Positions 33,672 to 44,811 of a stretch of DNA of 64,000 bases are shown here, piece after piece (positions within the stretch are counted from its first letter, which is position 1; every line of letters begins with the position of its first letter). The notes beneath the pieces are model-generated. The model was not told the origin of the DNA and made no database searches. It worked only from the letters and a program-made list of their open reading frames with translations. The DNA lies in the NCBI GenBank assembly GCA_963281255.1, contig OY725496.1, positions 992,001 through 1,056,000 on the forward strand, read 5' to 3'. Source of the stretch: Aphrocallistes beatrix (lineage: Eukaryota; Porifera; Hexactinellida; Sceptrulophora; Aphrocallistidae). The position numbers and the translations under genes are program-made.

Positions 33672-34790
33672 CTTTCGCTAAAAGCCAATTCCAGATCCTG
33701 GTTATAACGGATTCCTTATGACATGGATTTACTTCGTTAGAAGCGAACTTTTGCTATAAACGATATAATTTGAATTATTATGCTACAATGCGCATAGAGT
33801 CTGTTCTCTTAGTTCTACATAGCAATTGCCTGCCTGTAATTAATTGAAATTTCTAGTTAAAATGACCACCTGGTTAACTCAACAATGAATCACCTTGCAT
33901 ATTTTCTCTTACCCTGGTAACTATAACACTCGTGTTAATATGCTTGAGCTAGAAACAGAGTATCTTTGCATAATAAAAATCTGAACAAATATCTTAATAA
34001 ATTCTATTCCAATTTAGAACTCTTTTAATCATATAAGCTAATAATATTAGAACAAGTGTTACTCTTTTTTATAATATTCCCTAAATTATTAAAGAAGTGC
34101 ACCAATTTACTTTGAATATCTGTGAACTAAACGTATTCGTTTGCATATTTACAGTACACGTGACAAATTGTAGACATTGATCATGCAGCTGGTAAATGCT
34201 GATAGATAATAACGAGAAAAGAATAATATAGAACAAATGTACATTTGATAAAGTAGTCCGTCAGCTGAATTTACAGAGCTTATATGCACAGTCAACTAAA
34301 TACGACCTGGACACTCACTAGCCCGTTGATTCTCGAACATTTTAAAAACTGTAAAAAGTGATTTTCATTTCAGTTAATCAAATTTCAAGTATACTAGTGT
34401 GTTTCTAACTTGTTTATGTGCATTGAGTAAAGTGTAATCACTAATGGTCAATAAAATCAAGTCAACTGTAATATTAAACCACTGCAATTTCATTGGTCAG
34501 TGGACTTGTGTTATGTAAACATTATTCATTTCAGCTATAAGACTAATAAAGTGAACTGATTCCTCATTTCAATAGGTTAAAATGGATGAAAAGACTTCTG
34601 GGTAAGAAAATAAGAAGATGCGTCATCAAAGTTTTTAAGGATACCGCCCTCGAAAAACTTTGCCTAGCGTAAAAAAACAAAATAAACATTTTTTTATTTC
34701 TATTTTCATTGTATTACAGAGCGGTCTACCATCTGATAGTACTAGTTAGACGGTATTTCTTTTGATTTTTATGAGTTAACCCCCTAAAGT
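33672..34790. other. Stretch without recognised features
   Basis: AT-rich between the hAT element and the 35-kb repeat block. No conserved reading frame, repeat family or RNA gene was recognised. Confidence 0.4.
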
Positions 34791-34793
34791 TTA

Positions 34794-35396
34794 GCCATAG
34801 CATTCTATACATAAGGCAATTGCAATCACTATTTTTTTTTGACCAGGGATTGCTTAGTATATTCAAATTTACATTGATCCTTTATACATTATAATGATTA
34901 ATTAAGCATTTTAGGTGACCCCACTCACAAATATGACCATTAATTGTCAAGACATGTTTGATCTTTGTAATTATTCTTATTGTGAAGAAAATAAATATGA
35001 CATAAAATAAATATTAAGCTCATAAATACAAAATAAACATTGGATTTCGAGAAGTACTAATGAGAAGGACTTCTACTTCTTGATGGCAGACTATGGCTTG
35101 ACTTGGCTTGAGATAGGCTCGATTTAGCTTGAGAGACAGACTTTGCTTCGCTTGAGAGACATATTTGACCTGAGACGTCATATGGGAACAATATACTTCT
35201 ACGAGTAATAAGGAACACGCACACACTCTGGCCTTCCAACTGGATATAGTCACACATTTCGGACCTTTACAGCATGATGAAGCTGACTAAATAAACAAAT
35301 AATATTATTAAATTAGTTCTTGAATTTAGCAAGTTTAGTTTATTATTATCATGTTTCAATACTACGGTAATGCATTATATAGAGGTCTTAATTTTG
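34794..35396 (-). repeat. Repeated block, possible 3'-terminal exon and UTR of gene copy A
   Basis: About 600 bp strongly similar to 51480-52140, with indels. On the minus strand an acceptor-like TTTATTTAG is followed in both copies, in the phase-1 frame used by all exons of this gene family, by five codons and a stop (SFIML-stop here, NFIRL-stop at 52 kb). Downstream is a run of AGCTTGAG-type repeats. Its position downstream of copy A and its recurrence upstream of copy A's first exon suit a gene 3' end. A plain dispersed repeat is the main alternative: an inverted fragment of one edge recurs at 53420-53515. Confidence 0.35.
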
Positions 35397-35500
35397 TAGA
35401 TGATCCACTAGGGAATACAATGGTCGAAAATATTCTATCTTCACTATCTTTAGTGATACAAATATGAGATGAGAACTTTTTGAATGCCTTAAGTGATTAA
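35393..35500. repeat. Fragment of the AGGGCATTC mariner-like palindrome
   Basis: ATCCACTAGGGAATACAATGG through GATGAGAACTTTTTGAATGC matches one arm of 11370-12133. Confidence 0.65.
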
Positions 35501-36081
35501 AGTTAAAAATCCTACTAATAAATGAAAGAATTACAGTTTATGTAAGAGTTACAATATTATCGCCTAGGTCAAAACCACGAGTAAGTAACGACAGTAACAA
35601 TGATCGTTGATTTTGGGGCTGCTGCCCAGTTAATCCATCAGATAATCTGCCCCTGGATTTGCTGGTAGGGCTTGGGGAGATGCTGGTCTAAGGCGGGTGC
35701 GTGGAAAAGGTTTTTGCAACAAACATTATTTTAGAGATTAATTCTTTTCAAAATATTCCTGAATAATACAAATTGACTAACGCCATTTAAATGCTTAATG
35801 CAAAAGTACACGAATATACTGAAGTATTCTGGGAATAATTCGGTCTTATTCCAGTTTCGAAATAATTCAGCCTTACTCCAGGTTCAAAATTCACCCTTAT
35901 TGCACTTTCCCCTACTGACTATTCAGATATATTGGAGAATATACACGTATGTCATACTAAGATTTAATAAAAACTCACAAAAGGCAACGAAACATATCCT
36001 CGTGCAAGGCTAAAAATGTAATGTAAGAAATAAAATACTATTTAATAATAAAATCTAAATCTTCTGAAAGAAAAAATTAAC

Positions 36082-36461
36082 CATCAACATGAACACTTGA
36101 TGTTGTTATTATGACTGGTATCGAATAAGGACCAACTCCTGATTGAGTTACAGCTCTGATTTTAATCGAATACCTGGTATTAGGATTCAGATTTCTTGAA
36201 GTATATGACCTCACTGTATCTTCAATTCTGACTACATACACTTCACGATGAGTGCTTGTAACTTCGATAGAGATATCATAGCCTATGATAACCCCATTTT
36301 GTTCAGTAAGTAGAGGCTCTTGCCACACAACGCGAATAAAACTAGAAGATACATGAGCTATTGTGAAGTTTCTGGGCGGAGCAGTTGGTTCTCGTTCTAA
36401 CGTCTTCACTAACACTTTTGGAGAGTAAGGACCTGGCCCTTGAGAGGTGTAAGCTCGGACC
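36082..36461 (-). pseudogene. FN3 exon of copy A, 3' part after the transposon insertion
   Basis: Begins at the target duplication GGACC and completes the fourth FN3 domain (VRAYTSQGPGPYSPKVLVKT), then encodes a full fifth one (PRNFTIAHVSSSFIRVVW, NGVIIGYDISIEV, NLNPNTRYSIKIRAVTQSG, GPYSIPV). The donor after GTTGATG|GTTAAT is in phase 1. Joined to 38868-39992 without the insertion, the exon is 1,500 nt (500 codons). Confidence 0.8.
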
Positions 36462-37863
36462 TGTAGGGTTTCAGTTGGGGGGGCCCCCCCATATTTGGGG
36501 GGGACCCCCCCATTTCTATCAAATTTTGGATCCCATTTTGGGGGGCCCCTTCAAATTGGGGGGTACCCCCCAATTTTTATTATTATTATCCTCGATTTGG
36601 GGGAGCCCCCCCAATTGTTTCTATTTTAGCAGTCTATATGGGGGTCCCCTCCAGAATTGGGGGGTACCCCCCAAATTAACATTTAGATTTCTGCCTAGGG
36701 GTACCCCCCCAAATTTGGGGGGGGCCCCCCGATTTTATCATTAGTCATATTTTAATTTGGGGGGGGTCCCCCCATTTGTATTAATGTAGCGATTTCAAGC
36801 TCTAATTATTTCTGGAAACAAGCATTAAACATCGTTAATCTTTAAGATTCTGTATTATTTCGTTGTTTTTTAAAATTTATCTTTGAGTGTGTCTGGGCGT
36901 GTCTGTGTCTTCTATTATAATAATAGAGCATTGAACCCCTATTGATTACGTGTTATTTTTCAAGAATGTAAGCAGTGTGATTCAACTTTGATTAATATTT
37001 AAATATTCTGAATTCGAATTCCGCAGTTTAGATTACATCCTAGGTTGTTTTTACTGGGCCGATATTTATTGTTTAGACGAAGTATTGTGTAATACCAAAA
37101 TAATCGAAGAGGCTTGCTCTCAACGGCTAGTTAGGGTCATCGAGTACGCTCAAAAATCAAATTTAATAAAATAATCCCTTTGGATTATTTACAAGTTACA
37201 ACAATTAGTGTGCTTTTGTTAACTAATATAATACTAACACACACTGCTACGAGTGCTACAGATGATACATAGCAGGGGTGCTCAAACTTTCAAATCTACA
37301 GGCCACTTTAAAAATTAGGCTCCGCCTTACGGGTCACAAATCATAGATCGCCTGTGGCTTTAGTTTAATCAATTTTCAAGCTATAATATTTGACCTCATA
37401 TTGCATTAACAATGGATTCTACTTGTAAATTCAGGTTATTGACTTAAATTATAATCTTTTGAATGGATTCGAATCATTTGATGTCTCTTTTGAACTCAGC
37501 TTGTTTTCTAGCAAGTGGACAATAGTACTAAACTTAGATTTGAGGTATGCTATGTACTGTTCATAGTAGAATAACATTGCAGAAAAATATACCTAAACTA
37601 CAAAATTTAGCTAATGAGAGTGATAATGTTGCTTGGGTTTAACTAAACTAGAACTCGCCATTTCAATTTAGGTTCTGCCTCCTACGTTATACTTGTGAAG
37701 CTCTAACAATTGATAGAATTCGTAAATGCAAACTATCGTTAGCAAATACTGTATTCATACTAGGAACATTGATGCATTTGTAGAGTATCTATAATTATTT
37801 CTATATGGTGTTTAGAAAAAATAATTATTATCTGACGATTGAAGCACGTCAATCTACTGTATA

Positions 37864-37945
37864 CAAGCACGCTTCGCTTGCTTGCGCTGCGCGGCTTGCG
37901 GACACTGCGTGTCTGCAGATTTACCCAGTGGGTGCTTGGGAATAT
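37864..37945 (-). mobile_element. Helitron-like family B, 3'-end fragment
   Basis: CAAGCACGCTTCGCTTGC after A, then GCGGACACTGCGTGTCTGC. Nested inside the 2.4-kb element. Confidence 0.55.
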
Positions 37946-38234
37946 ACGTCGCTTTCTTGTTTTATACTAAGTACGCTGGATTATCATTTGTCTACGGTTA
38001 CATTAATGAAATCAGAACTGTAGCATAAATTTTATTTCTTGATAAATATAATTTACTCCGTATTAAGTCAACTAATCCCGAATGTAAGCCCAATTTGAAT
38101 ACACGAAGTTCACATTACTAAAGATTATTATACTTAAATAATCAATTCCAGTCCATGAGTCCAAAAAAGTGCACAATCTCAGTATTTTGGTATTCTCAAT
38201 GTTTTCTCGTTATAACACCACCTTGATCGACCTG

Positions 38235-38465
38235 TCACGCCTTAACTAGTACGAGGGGAGCAATTGTGGATGCCATAACTGGCCGCCCCTTTCCACAACA
38301 GGTCGGGGCCGGACCAGTCATGGCGTAGAAGCCGTCAGGCATTGCACTTTTCAGAATAGTGACCTTTATAAATCGTCTAAAACTATTCGCAGCGGACGGG
38401 GAGAGCAGGGGCGGTTTCCTATGGGCTGACCTCGGTCGAACATCTCTTACGGCTCTGAAATACAA
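38235..38465 (-). other. GC-rich island of unknown origin
   Basis: A 76-codon minus-strand frame in markedly GC-richer DNA than its surroundings, preceded by an acceptor-like TTGTATTTCAG. No domain recognised. It lies inside the 2.4-kb transposon and may be captured host sequence or a structured RNA gene fragment. Confidence 0.3.
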
Positions 38466-38867
38466 TTCAATTATAATTTGTCAGGTTATATCAACATTAA
38501 CTAGTAAACTTTAATTGCCAAAACATTAGTAGTAGTAGAAACAAATGGGTAATACTTTTCATAAAATTATAAATGGGGGACCCCCCCAAATTTGGGGGGG
38601 TCCCCCTAGGCAGAAATCTAAAAGTTAATTTGGGGGGGTACCCCCCAATTCTGGAGGGGATCCCCCCATATAGACTGCTTAAATAGAAATAATTGGGGGG
38701 TACCCCCCAAATTTGGGGGGGCTCCCCCAACTCGAGGATAATAATAATAAAAATTGGGGGGGTCCCCCCCAATTTGAAGGGGCCCCCCCAAAATGGGATC
38801 CAAAATTTGATAGAAATGGGGGGATCCCCCCCAAATATGGGGGAGCCCCCCCAACTGAAACCCTACA

Positions 38868-39992
38868 GGACCTTTAATTGATAGGTTTCACCCTCGTGAA
38901 GATTAGGGATTATCATCCTTAGTGCTGTCTCATTTGAACTGTAAACCTTCCTATCGATTCTCATTCCGCGATATGTAACTTGATAATTAGTGATTACTCC
39001 ATTTCTTTCCAGTTGAGGCGGAGGGTCCCATAAAACAATGATTAAATTGATGCTGCCCACACCGAATACACCCTGAGGGGCAGCTGAAGGCGGATCGTTA
39101 TATGTTTCTACAATTATAACTTCTGAATAAGGACCATTGCCGGCGTTGTTAACTGCACATAAGCATACGCTGTATACATTGGCTCTTTGGAGATTTTCCA
39201 TCATGAAGTATGTAGCAGTAGAGTTGACTTGCTTTTTGTAAACAGAATTGTCTGACCCTCTCCCTTCAATGATAATTAAATAGTATAAAATGATGCCATT
39301 TTCTTCTTCAGGTAACAAATGGTTCCATAAAACAAGTATTGAAGTGGATCTACTCACTTCAACTGATACATTTTGTAGTGTTTGTCCGGGAGTTATTTCT
39401 TCAGTCCGATTTACAACTTCAAGACAAGGACCCATCCCAGCATCTGTGAAGGCACATATTGAAATCTCATAAGCAGAGCCTTCTTCTAAATTTGTAATTT
39501 CACTATTTCGATTTTCGCTAGTAAGAATACGTTCATCTGTATCAACACGTAGACCATGATACTGTATGAGATACCCAGTAATGACTCCGTTTTGTAGCTC
39601 TAAATCTAGAGGAGTCCAACTTAAATCTAATTTAGTTGTATACACACCATCAAACTGTATACGTAGTGATGGACCTAAAGGTGAAGGTTCTATTGTTGTG
39701 ACTGAGATGAAAGAAGAGTAGGGGTCTCCTAATGAAGCGTGAATTCTCGCTTTAATATTATATTCTACTCCTTCTAACAAATCAATTAATGCGGCATTAA
39801 TTGGAAAAAGAAATGTTTGACTTGTTTTGGGATCTGAAACTGTAACACTTCTCTCTTCAATATCAATTACCTTGCCATTATAGGTGATGAGATTATGTCT
39901 TTTGATGTCGTTCTCATTCTCTAGTTCTAGAGGTAGTAGTAGAATGGAGATAGAAGTTGGGGTCTTTGGTGAAAAATTGACTTTTGGACTAG
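38868..39992 (-). pseudogene. FN3 exon of copy A, 5' part (three and a half FN3 domains)
   Basis: Acceptor TTCCTACAG|CTAGTCC in phase 1. It encodes three FN3 domains and most of a fourth: IDLLEGVEYNIKARIHASLG in the first, LDLSWTPLDLELQNGVITGY in the second, ILVLWNHLLPEEENGIILYY in the third, IVLWDPPPQLERNGVITNY in the fourth. The fourth breaks off after EGETYQLKVL where the 2.4-kb element enters and gives a stop. FN3 arrays usually form extended extracellular stalks or adhesion surfaces. The frame is otherwise clean, so the insertion is probably recent. Confidence 0.85.
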
Positions 39993-40107
39993 CTGTAGGA
40001 ACACACAAGTAACAAAATATTTCCAGATTTAAAAGACTAATAATTTCATGAAATTAAAAATAGGTTCTAAAATGAAATCTCGTGATTGAGTAACAAAGTT
40101 AGTACAA

Positions 40108-40275
40108 TATCTCCGCTTAATCGGGATACTGCTTAATTGGGTCATGTCTACATGAACAGAATGGTTCCCATACATAGAACTAATGCTAAATTTCATCGTT
40201 AATTGGGAACTTCGCTTAATCGGGACAAAATACCCGGGACCAAAATGTCCCGATTAATTAAGCGTTATCTGTATT
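40108..40275. mobile_element. Tigger/pogo-like MITE (TTAATCGGGAC family)
   Basis: Inverted end blocks ATCTCCGCTTAATCGGGAT and ACAGATAACGCTTAATTAAT with internal GGGACCAAAATGTCCCG. Relative of 25047-25215, located in the intron before the FN3 exon. Confidence 0.6.
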
Positions 40276-40517
40276 TAATTTCACTTTTGAGTATAACAAG
40301 AAAATTGTACAGGATGCCTCCAACTTTATGGAATAAAATTGAAAAATTGATCTGGAAAAATTTGCAAAGAAATTTAACTCATTCCTAATTTTTATGGAAC
40401 TGCTTAAACACGATAATTAAATGTTGATTATTTTTTCATTTGAGACACTTTAGCTGTAATTCTAATCTTTTTGAAAAAATTAGATATAATTTCACCTTTA
40501 TGTATTTTGGTCGTTTA

Positions 40518-41346
40518 AGGAGGTCGTTTAAGGGCACTTCTAAGTGTTTTTATTATGAAGTTTTTCGCATAGAACTGAGAAGTGAATGTGTTAATACTAA
40601 AAATTTTGAATTTTTTTCATGGAATGTTCTTACATTCCAGTGTTGCTATGGAAACGTGTTTTGGTCAGTTGGGGCTATATCTTGAAAACAGCGATAGCTA
40701 GACATTCAAATTTAATCCCATTTGATAGCAAATAGGCTACTTCCTATTAAGCTATAACACAATTTCTATGTCTTAATTCAATAATTTACGAGTTATTAGA
40801 CAATTTATCATATTGGTACATTTGGTAATTTGTCGAATATCTCGTAAACCATTGAATTTAGATACAGAAATTGTATTATAGCTAAATAGGAAGTAACCTA
40901 TTTGATATCAAATGGGATTATATTTGAATGTCTAGCTATCGCTGTTTTCAAGATATAGCCCCAACTGACCAAAACACGTTTCCATAGCAACACTGGAATG
41001 TAAGAATATTCTATGAAAAAATTCCAAATTTTTAGTATTAACACATTCACTTCTCAGTTTTATGCGAAAAACTTTATAATAAAAACACTTAGAAGTGCCC
41101 TTAAACGACCTCTGAAAATCACTAAATTTGACCCAAATATAGCCTGTTGCGCAATCATTTGATGACTAATCTAAATTTTAACAACGGATATGGGTGCTTT
41201 GACACCATATTTATATATGCTGGTAATACATTCCTAAGCTCTATTGTGCTTTGTTAATGATTAAAGGCAGCTCATGTATTTCTTCATTCATCTTCTACCG
41301 CATCCCTGGTTAAGTTACTCTTAGGCCTTATATATAGTAGGCTATG
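40518..41346. mobile_element. CATAGCC foldback MITE, left end truncated
   Basis: Contains most of both arms and a complete right terminus ATATAGTAGGCTATG at 41346, only 23 bp from the donor of the type I lectin exon. The left terminus is lost near GGAGGTCGTTTAAGGGCAC. Confidence 0.75.
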
Positions 41347-41369
41347 ATAAAGGTATCTACGAAACTAAC

Positions 41370-41756
41370 CTGATTTATGACATATATAACAGTTGCATAC
41401 ATCTTTGCAGTCAGCAACAAACCAAGATTTGTGAATTCTTGATAAAAATACACAAGAAGTCTTTCCTCCAATTGTATCACTCAATTCTGCATGGAAATGT
41501 CTATACACAGTTTGACTATCATCTCTCCACTGAAATAGGTTTGGATTATTATTCTGTGAAGAGTTAATCGGATAAGTCAAACCAATCAAACAATTGGCAT
41601 CAGTTTCTGTAATTAAATTCAAGAGAAATTCTTCTTCAGGTTCGGATCTGATTGAAGCTAGAGAACCTCCCCATTTCTCACAATTAGATTCTGCACTCGT
41701 CCAATTTATCCAACTATCTGGGGTAAAAACTTGGAAACATGAAAGGTCCTTACATC
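41370..41756 (-). CDS. C-type lectin domain exon, type I (copy A)
   Basis: 387 nt, 129 codons, phase 1/1: acceptor CCATTAG|GATGTAAGG, donor AAATCAG|GTTAG. The open frame continues upstream of the first start-like codon to the acceptor, giving GCKDLSCFQVFTP, INWTSAESNC, WGGSLASIRSEPEEEF, the shared NLITETDANC, LFQWRDDSQTVYRHFH, SCVF, SWFVADC and CYIC. The conserved Trp of CWIG is replaced by Leu (NCLIGLTYP). EPN/QPD and WND are absent, as in its paralogue 14635-15021, so it is probably not a sugar binder. Confidence 0.85.
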
Positions 41757-41789
41757 CTAATGGAGAGTGCCTTCAATATTACTTTAAAG

Positions 41790-42203
41790 CAGGGTCGGGA
41801 AACTTTCGGACTACTAGGCCACTTCAGGGGGTCAAGAAGGCGCGCTAGGCCAGAAGAAACAAGATATCCAAGGAAGTGATGTTTTATTCAAAAACTATAT
41901 GTCGGTATTCTGACCATGAAATATAAGCAAATTGGACGATTAAGTATACTTTATTATAGGAAATTAACGAAATTAACGCAAATTTGTCCAAATCGCGTAA
42001 ATTCCTTCGCGATAATTTCCTTGAGCGTAGATTTCCATGACCTTAATTTCATTGAGCGTTAAGTTCCTATAATAAGGTACTTAATATATAAACAGTGCAG
42101 GCCATAGAAAATGCAACACCTTGAAGGAAGTCGATACGTTAGGCCGGACTGGAATACAAGCTAGGCCATATCCGGCCTAAAGGTCGGAGTTTGCCGACCC
42201 CTG
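41790..42203. mobile_element. hAT MITE with 8-bp duplication
   Basis: 414 bp, ends CAGGGTCGGGAAACTTTCGG and, reversed, CAGGGGTCGGCAAACTCCGA, flanked by CTTTAAAG on both sides (41782-41789, 42204-42211). It sits 33 bp upstream of the acceptor of the type I lectin exon. The interior has a second inverted pair around CTTATTATAGGAA (about 41948 to 42080). Confidence 0.85.
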
Positions 42204-42466
42204 CTTTAAAGGAACAATAATGAGAAGGAAGAGTTTTTGCTATGTTATCATGGTTTAAATTAATTACACCTGCATAATATTGTACAGGGCGGAAACACAC
42301 ACAATAAATCCTAGTGTTTTGATATATAAGATAATTATAGCTTTTAGTATATTCTATAATTGATTCATAGTACTACTAAATAGTGATATCATATCATATA
42401 CTATTACTTTTTATCTACTTATATAGTGGTAATGTTCAATAAGAACGAGTATTTTTAAAGTATAGC

Positions 42467-43534
42467 CATAGCCTACTCTAATAATGCCACACAGTAGACT
42501 GAAAATTGTGGACTAGGGATGAAGTAGTAGCCGAATGGATTAATACAAAATTAGCCTAAAATCGTTAACCATGCAGAATAGGCATTAAGAATATATTACC
42601 AGCATATATAAACATGGTATCAAAGTACATATATCCGTTGGAAAAATTTCGATTAGTCATCATATCATTGCGCAACAGGTCATTCTAAGGACAATTTTAG
42701 CGATTTCTCTAAGCTGTTTTAACCCTATTTCTAAATGGTATTAAGGTATGATTTTTGTGTAGAACCAAGATTAGTACGAGGTGATTTGAAAAATTTAGAA
42801 TTTTTCAATGGAATGTTGTTACATTCCTGCGTTGCTATGGTAAAGCGTTTTGGTTAGTTTGGGCCATTTCGTGCAAACTGTAGTAACTAGATCTTTAAAT
42901 TTGATCGTGTTTGATAGGCAATGGACTACTTCCTATTAGATGATAATACAACTTGAACTTCTAAATTCAACGAGTTTTGAGTTATGGGTTGATTTTAGGA
43001 ATGTGACCAAAACACTAAATTGTCGCATAACTCTATAGTCTGTGAATTTAGAAGTTTAAAGTGTATTATTACCTAATAGGAAGTAGCCAATTGCCTATCA
43101 AATACGATCAAATTTGAAGACCTAGTTCTTACAGTTTGCAGGATATGGCTCAAACTGATCAAAATGCTTTACCATAGCAACGTAGGAATGTAACAACATT
43201 CCATTGAAAAATTCAAAGTTTTTCAAATCAACTCGTACTAATCTTAGTTCTACACAAAAATTCTACCTTAATAACATTTAGAAGTAGGCTTAAAACAGCT
43301 TAGAAAATTGCCAAAATCGTGCTTAAAATATCCTGTTGCGCAATGATATGATGACTAATCGAAATTTTGACAACGGTTATATGTACTTTGATGCCATGTT
43401 TATATATGCTGGTAATACAATCTTAATGGCTATTCTACATGGTTAACGATTTTAGGCTAATCGTGTATTAATCCATTCGGCTATTACCGCATCCTTGGTT
43501 ATTTTACTGTTAGACATTATTAGAGTAGGCTATG
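42467..43534. mobile_element. Palindromic CATAGCC foldback MITE, complete copy 2
   Basis: 1,068 bp, ends CATAGCCTACTCTAATAATG and its inverse, flanked by the 7-bp direct repeat GTATAGC (42460-42466, 43535-43541). Same size and design as 8165-9234. Confidence 0.85.
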
Positions 43535-43901
43535 GTATAGCTAAAATTGTACTTTGGAATTTGATAATTCTTTATTGGAATAAATAGAGTTTTACTAGAA
43601 AACGAAATATATATTCCACCTCATAGCAAATAAATTGAGAAACATATTTTATTGAAATGCCAAATGATAACGGTAATCCTACTCATTTTTTGAGTGAAAA
43701 AGGGCATCCGGTGCTACATCATAGAATATTACTATTCAGTGAGAGAAAAATTCCCCACAGACGGGATAGGAGTGTGTTTCCACATTTCTAGGATTGAGAC
43801 ACAACATAAAATAAAGAATGTAGGAGCAAAATTTCATCTAATTTGTGTTTTTTTATATCTCTCCTTTCTCACAAAATACATCTTTATTTTTGTATTCTTA
43901 C

Positions 43902-44288
43902 TTGGTTTTGAGCAAACATAGCAGTGTAGCTTAACATCACACGAAATATCGTTCCATCCATCTAGGCTCCATCTTCTGAGGTGAACACAATCCTCGTTTC
44001 CATATTGATCAGGTTGTGTGGTATCAAAGTTGCGATACAGACTCAGACTACCTTCCAACGAAACAAATAGAGTGGCATTGTTTCTAGCTTCATTGAATCT
44101 ATCATGATGTCCTATCCAGCAAGATCCATAATGTGATTTCCCTAAGCTCAGTATAAACTTTTCTTCATCTGCAGATCTCATAGAAGCAAGGTCTCCACCC
44201 CATGACATACATCTAGATCTAGATTCTTGCTAATCTACTCCAGTATGAGGCGTGAACACTACTTCAAAACATTTATCTCCTTTACAAC
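43902..44288 (-). pseudogene. C-type lectin domain exon, type II, with in-frame stop (copy A)
   Basis: 387 nt, phase 1/1, acceptor CACACAG|GTTGTAAAGG, donor AACCAA|GTAAGAAT. It reads GCKGDKCFEVVFTPHTGVD, then TAG (44227-44229) where its paralogue has Trp (LNWQEA, TGG), then QESRSRC, WGGDLASMRS, SCWIGHHDRFNE, TTQPDQYGNEDCVHL, GWNDISC and CYVC. Apart from the stop the frame is open. It has QPD plus WND, the galactose-type calcium site, so it once probably bound galactose-like sugars. Skipping the exon would restore the frame; otherwise the protein ends here. A sequencing error is the simple alternative. Confidence 0.8.
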
Positions 44289-44508
44289 CTGTGTGATAAA
44301 AATATTCAATCAATATTGCGGCCTATCAAAATACAGTGGCATAGGCACTACTTGGGCAAGTTTAGGTAGGCACGTGCCCACCCAGCATATTATACTAATA
44401 CAATACAGTGGAAGCTGAAATTGCAAAGGTGTACCTTACTCTATCGAGAAAAAATTCAAAATGCATATTCAAATCTACATACACTCTACAAACAGTAAAT
44501 ACTAAGAC

Positions 44509-44811
44509 CTGCTCCCTTCTTTAATGTCGCGACTCTAGCGGTATATTCCATTGACTGTCCTCTTCCTATAACTGTGTGACAAGTATAGAATCCAAATTGG
44601 CTAGTACGCAAATATGAAATACTTCTCTGTGATGATGGAAACCATTGGGATGTAGAGGTCAGTGAGATTCCTGAATCAAGTAAATCTAATTTGAAAGTCC
44701 ATTGTATTCGAGATGGAGCTGTTGTTTGACAAAATAGATTTGATTTCGGATTGATTACAGACGAATTGTGTAATCTATGAATTGATCCATGTTCTTTTCT
44801 CCCAAAATAAA
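44509..44811 (-). CDS. Immunoglobulin-like domain exon (copy A)
   Basis: 303 nt, 101 codons, phase 1/1: acceptor TTTTTTAG|TTTATTTTGG, donor GGAGCAG|GTCTTAG. It has no ATG, so it escapes ORF prediction. It reads YFGRKEHGSIHRL, SNLFCQTTAPSRIQWTFK (B-strand Cys, core Trp) and TSQFGFYTCHTVIGRG (Y-x-C of the F strand), the pattern of an Ig fold. Cys to Cys is about 55 residues. It lies between CTLD-III and CTLD-II, the same place as the frameshifted exon 19168-19472, with which it shares DS.ISLTS and QFGFY.C. I- or V-type not determined. Confidence 0.75.

Larger units (their letters stand above)
36462..38867. mobile_element. 2,406-bp element with G-run hairpin inverted repeats, inserted in the FN3 exon
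   Basis: Ends TGTAGGGTTTCAGTTGGGGG in inverted orientation, flanked by the 5-bp duplication GGACC (36457-36461, 38868-38872). The arms (about 36462-36780 and 38560-38867) consist of repeated palindromes of G-runs and C-runs spaced by AT-rich loops. The interior holds a family-B Helitron end, a hAT-like start (CAGGGGTGCTCAAAC at 37275) and a GC-rich island, but no transposase. The superfamily is unknown. Excising it with one GGACC restores an open FN3 frame. Confidence 0.85.

Noticed and set aside
34579..34604. Possible plus-strand mini-exon ATGGATGAAAAG..GGGTAAG
   Set aside because: A start codon next to a donor-like site alone, with no supporting neighbour exon.
36385..36744. Proline/glycine-rich ORFs at 36385-36744 and 38497-38881
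   Set aside because: They are readings of the G-run/C-run hairpin arms of the inserted element, not proteins.
38863..38880. Natural end of the FN3 protein at YQLKVL-stop
   Set aside because: The stop comes from the inserted element. The frame continues at 36461 after removal of the element.
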